Shown here in pieces: positions 61,440 through 64,000 of a DNA stretch of 64,000 bases. Source of the DNA: Candidatus Pantoea bituminis (lineage in GTDB: Bacteria > Pseudomonadota > Gammaproteobacteria > Enterobacterales > Enterobacteriaceae); the NCBI RefSeq assembly GCF_018842675.1, contig NZ_JAGTWO010000001.1, forward strand, positions 290,080 to 354,079. Direction: 5' to 3'. A model generated the notes under the pieces. That model was not told where the DNA came from and made no database searches. It was given only the letters and a program-made list of their open reading frames with translations. The position numbers and the translations under genes are program-made. Each line of letters begins with the position of its first letter. The first letter of the stretch is position 1.

Positions 61440-62204
61440 TTACATAAAGATTATACGTGATACCTGTACACCAAAATCAGCATCCGGATTGGTCCTGTTG
61501 TCGCCGGCCCGCTCCTGAAATATGGCGGCTGCAAGATCCCTTCTTGTGGCCAGACGAGATGCCTCAGCGGATGCCAGAGCGGCGGATATCTCATCGTATT
61601 GCAGATCTGTACAGTAAACCGGAGACCCCGGCTGCTGACGCCAGGATTCTGTCAGACTGCCGGCATCATAGGCATCAAAGCCGGTATCACTGACCAGTTT
61701 CATAATCAGTTCGCGATGCTCCTTGTTATCACCCGCCACGGGAATGGCGATGCGGCCTTCTGCGCCGGCTGGCTTGCCTTTGGCTGCAAAAGATCCGGAG
61801 CCAATCGCATTCCATGCCTTAATAACGGGCCGGCCTAACTGCTTCTCAACCCATTGGCTTTCCACCTGACCGCCTTCAATCGCGTCAATTTTCCGATCCC
61901 GGTGCGGATAATAATTAGATGTATCAGCCACGATAACGTCAGAAGGCAGACTTACGATAAGCTGCGAAATCTCAGGGATCCGCATAAGCGGTACTGAAAG
62001 TATTAACACATCAACGTCGCTGACGGCGTGTTCAGCCGTAACGGGCAGAGCGCCCTTTTCCAGTGTTTCGGCCTCAATTGTTTCCGGACCACGCGAGTTT
62101 GCGACCTTTACGTTGTGTCCTGCGGCTGCCAGTTTACGTGCCAGGGTTTTACCTATGTGGCCTGTGCCAAGGATACCGATGCTGAGAGGGAAAGAATGAT
62201 TCAT
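61440..62204 (-). CDS. NADP oxidoreductase, F420-dependent-reductase-like
   Basis: NADP-binding oxidoreductase of 254 residues. The Rossmann motif is IGILGTGHIGKTLARKLAAA, with the NADP-selecting SR in VKVANSRGPETIE. Later blocks: VIVADTSNYYPHRDRKIDAI, VIKAWNAIGSGSFAAKGKPA, IAIPVAGDNKEHRELIMKLV and GFDAYDAGSLTESWRQQPGS. It is about half identical by eye to the gene at 62356 on the same strand, 151 bases away. Substrate unknown; members act as NADPH:F420-like or imine/quinone reductases. Confidence 0.88.
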   Translation of the reverse strand: MNHSFPLSIGILGTGHIGKTLARKLAAAGHNVKVANSRGPETIEAETLEKGALPVTAEHAVSDVDVLILSVPLMRIPEISQLIVSLPSDVIVADTSNYYPHRDRKIDAIEGGQVESQWVEKQLGRPVIKAWNAIGSGSFAAKGKPAGAEGRIAIPVAGDNKEHRELIMKLVSDTGFDAYDAGSLTESWRQQPGSPVYCTDLQYDEISAALASAEASRLATRRDLAAAIFQERAGDNRTNPDADFGVQVSRIIFM

Positions 62205-62355
62205 CGTTTTCTCCTGAATGAATATTTGCTTTCAGAGAGAGGGCGTTCACATACAAATTGTGACGCCTCTGAAATGGAAGTCCGGCTGTTTAATGCCGAC
62301 AGGTCCTGCGCCCCGACCTGTCATTATTTACTCAAAAAAGCAGGGGGCGAGGGCG

Positions 62356-63090
62356 CTAAGCCGTCACTTCTCTGTTACGTGCGATAACGTCTTCATGCGT
62401 GAAATTCGCACCGGGGGTCATAAATTCCTTTATCAGATCATCGCGGTTTTTCGGGGCGCGTGCGGCATCGGCGAATGAAAGGGCTTTTTTGAGTTCCTCT
62501 GTATCCAGCTCAGTGCAATAGGCAGGCGTACCGGGCTGCTGACGCCAGGATTCACTCAGAGGACCGGCATCGAGTGCATCAAAGCCGGTTTCGTTGACTA
62601 ACTTAAGCACTACGGCTTTTGCCCGGGCATCATCTCCGGCAACGGGCAGTGCAATGCGATCGGGCGCGCCGGATGGAAGACCTTTATCAGCCAGCGTGGC
62701 GGCTAAGACTGCATTCCAGGCTTTTACAAGTTGTCGTCCGGTTTGCTCGCTCGCCCATACAGATTCCGGTTTGCCATTATCAACTTCAGCAATGGCACTG
62801 TCCCGGAAGGGATAGTAGTTAGAGGTATCAATAACCACGACACACTCCGGTACCTGGCTGAACAGACTTGACAGGCCGCGATGCTTTTCAAAAGGAATGG
62901 CAAGAATAATCGCGTCGACGTCTTTTACCGCATCTTCGCGCGTAACGGCGGTTGCGCCCACATCACGAGCCAAGTCACGGATGCTGTCCGGTCCTCTGGA
63001 GTTGGCGAGCTTTATTTCATGTCCGCCAGCAGAAAGCTTACGGGCCAGAGTTGCGCCAATGTTTCCTGCGCCAATGATGCCAATCTTCAT
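62356..63090 (-). CDS. NADP oxidoreductase, F420-dependent-reductase-like (paralogue)
   Basis: Paralogue of 244 residues: IGIIGAGNIGATLARKLSAG, IKLANSRGPDSIRDLARDVG, VVVIDTSNYYPFRDSAIAEV, LVKAWNAVLAATLADKGLPS, IALPVAGDDARAKAVVLKLV, ESWRQQPGTPAYCTEL. The C-terminal region differs from the first copy. It begins 36 bases after the MarR stop, so the MarR gene and both reductases may form one operon, which would be autoregulated through the palindrome at 63588. Confidence 0.88.
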   Translation of the reverse strand: MKIGIIGAGNIGATLARKLSAGGHEIKLANSRGPDSIRDLARDVGATAVTREDAVKDVDAIILAIPFEKHRGLSSLFSQVPECVVVIDTSNYYPFRDSAIAEVDNGKPESVWASEQTGRQLVKAWNAVLAATLADKGLPSGAPDRIALPVAGDDARAKAVVLKLVNETGFDALDAGPLSESWRQQPGTPAYCTELDTEELKKALSFADAARAPKNRDDLIKEFMTPGANFTHEDVIARNREVTA

Positions 63091-63126
63091 ATTAAGTACC
63101 TTGTTTATGGAGTGATGACACGCCGC

Positions 63127-63561
63127 TTATTCGGATGCCGGGTGGGACAAAGCATTCAGCGTGTCACGCAGCTGAGCCAGCCCTTCTTCGCTGAGCTGAC
63201 AGGCGGTTTTGATTTTGTCGGTGATACACCAGAGTTCCTCTCGCAGGGCATCTCCGGCCTCGGTCAGGGTGATAAGCACCCGACGCTCATCAGCAGGATC
63301 GCGCGTGCGCTTTAACTTGCCGGAAGCCTCCAGGCGCTTTAGCAGAGGCGTGATGGTTCCCGTGTCCATATCAAGTTTGTTCCCTAACTCACCCACAGCC
63401 CGTGGTGTGCCACAGAACAGTTCAAGCATCACAAGATACTGGGGAAACGTCAGGCCCAGCGGGTCAAGAAACGGCTTATGGAGCCGGTTCATGCGATTTG
63501 CGGCACCATAAAGGGCAAACGACAGCTGCTTACCAATTTCCATATTTTCTTTAGGTTTCAT
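63127..63561 (-). CDS. MarR-family transcriptional regulator
   Basis: MarR-family protein of 144 residues. It has the helices ALYGAANRMNRLHKPFLDPL and LTFPQYLVMLELF (core winged-helix entry), AVGELGNKLDMDTGTITPLL (recognition helix), the wing KLKRTRDPADERRVLITLTE and a C-terminal dimerisation helix. The LGLTFPQYLVMLEL and DTGTITPLLKRLE blocks are typical of the OhrR-like branch. No conserved Cys at the usual N-terminal position was seen, so peroxide sensing is not assured. A perfect palindrome lies 26 bases before its start. Confidence 0.9.
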   Translation of the reverse strand: MKPKENMEIGKQLSFALYGAANRMNRLHKPFLDPLGLTFPQYLVMLELFCGTPRAVGELGNKLDMDTGTITPLLKRLEASGKLKRTRDPADERRVLITLTEAGDALREELWCITDKIKTACQLSEEGLAQLRDTLNALSHPASE

Positions 63562-63587
63562 ATTTCTTAATCTCTGGTGCTTGATTG

Positions 63588-63601
63588 TCTAGTGCACTAG
63601 A
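63588..63601. promoter_or_regulatory. Candidate MarR operator
   Basis: TCTAGTGCACTAGA, a perfect 14-bp palindrome 26 bases upstream of the marR start. Position fits autorepression of the marR-reductase operon; binding is inferred. Confidence 0.65.
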
Positions 63602-63754
63602 TAAAATAGTAGGCGTTCTTGCTCAGTTACGAAAGGTTTCACTATGGGTAATTTGTGCGGTAATTACGTTTAGCTGCCCAGCTGAGATGTCATGGCTTTG
63701 CAAAGGGGAGCAGGACTTACTTTCCCTTGCTTAATATACTTTAGCGTCAATAAC

Positions 63755-63817
63755 GTCCGCTTCTGGCACAGAGCGGACATAAGTGCCGGGAAGGTTCGAT
63801 TTGAGCGAAAAACGGAC
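63755..63817 (+). repeat. Dispersed repeat, copy 8 (best preserved)
   Basis: GTCCGCTTCTGGCACAGAGC then GGAC: a perfect hairpin GTCCGCT/AGCGGAC, followed after a spacer by TTTGAGCGAAAAACGGAC. It lies in the 439-base gene-free stretch at the right end (63562-64000). Confidence 0.75.
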
Positions 63818-64000
63818 ATTCAATATTCTAAAGAGGATACAGCTACTCCGTTAAACTGAGCAGGCATAACAAGCATTCAGTTCTTAAAAAATAAATCCTG
63901 TTCAGATCAATATATCTGTTTTTATGCATATGTTATTGACTCAAAGTTTGCCAGCTACGACACTTGTCTTAACATCGTATACAGGAATCACCATGCCGCA

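Noticed and set aside
1..64000. Conjugation origin or relaxase, tRNA and rRNA genes
   Set aside because: No relaxase, coupling protein, pilus gene, tRNA cloverleaf or rRNA segment was recognised on either strand.

Overview
The window looks like part of a large plasmid of an Enterobacterales bacterium, most likely Erwiniaceae (Pantoea or Erwinia type). The evidence is a RepFIB-type initiator between two iteron fields (about 24.2-26.4 kb), a P1-type ParA/ParB pair (19.2-21.3 kb), a YajD-type HNH protein beside the origin, and accessory metabolic, transport and regulator genes with enterobacterial-looking proteins. The exact taxon is inference from protein style. No rRNA, tRNA, CRISPR array, intact transposon or conjugation gene was seen.

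Layout. 0-3.3 kb: a cupin, then a TetR regulator divergent from an SDR and an alpha/beta hydrolase, with a perfect palindrome between them. 3.5-5.6 kb: an Lrp regulator divergent from a LysE exporter and a second-type PanB. 5.8-16.1 kb: a minus-strand catabolic cluster (RraA-like aldolase, MHS transporter, HyuA, HyuB, SDR, aminotransferase, TetR, then a Glu-type dehydrogenase) divergent from an L-idonate-5-dehydrogenase-like gene. 18-27 kb: maintenance region. 27-28.2 kb: decayed IS3-family element. 28.6-30.6 kb: mesX-mesD, a folate-independent methionine synthase pair. 31.3-33.4 kb: TupA-like and Wzx-like polysaccharide genes. 33.4-38 kb: decayed stretch with remnants, small exported proteins and DUF4142. 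38-47.7 kb: regulators, cupin, PAS-GGDEF cyclase, DUF1543, amidase/TetR pair, MHS transporter with a ModA-like binding protein. 50.2-58.8 kb: a single 8.6-kb cyclic beta-1,2-glucan synthase gene. 59.5-63.6 kb: DUF1330, a chimeric reductase remnant, LysR, two related NADP oxidoreductases and MarR.

The strongest cross-cutting observation is that at least a dozen genes (including repA, parA, mesD, wzx, hyuA, hyuB, an amidase, a LysR gene, yajD and the glucan synthase) are broken as sequenced, nearly always by what looks like one missing base in a homopolymer run. Restoring the bases gives full-length, family-typical proteins and lengths divisible by three. This pattern points to sequencing or assembly error, so these genes are listed as CDS with the break noted. 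Truly decayed genes (eamA fragment, IS3 pieces, wrbA/AKR chimera, DUF3313 fragment) are listed as pseudogenes or mobile elements.

The most interesting biology is (i) an origin with a tandemly duplicated GATC-plus-five-iteron module, (ii) a catabolic cluster whose enzymes can be ordered into a plausible lactam-to-keto-acid pathway, (iii) the oxygen-linked MesD/MesX methionine synthase on a replicon, and (iv) a dispersed hairpin-forming repeat present in about eight copies in the right half of the window.
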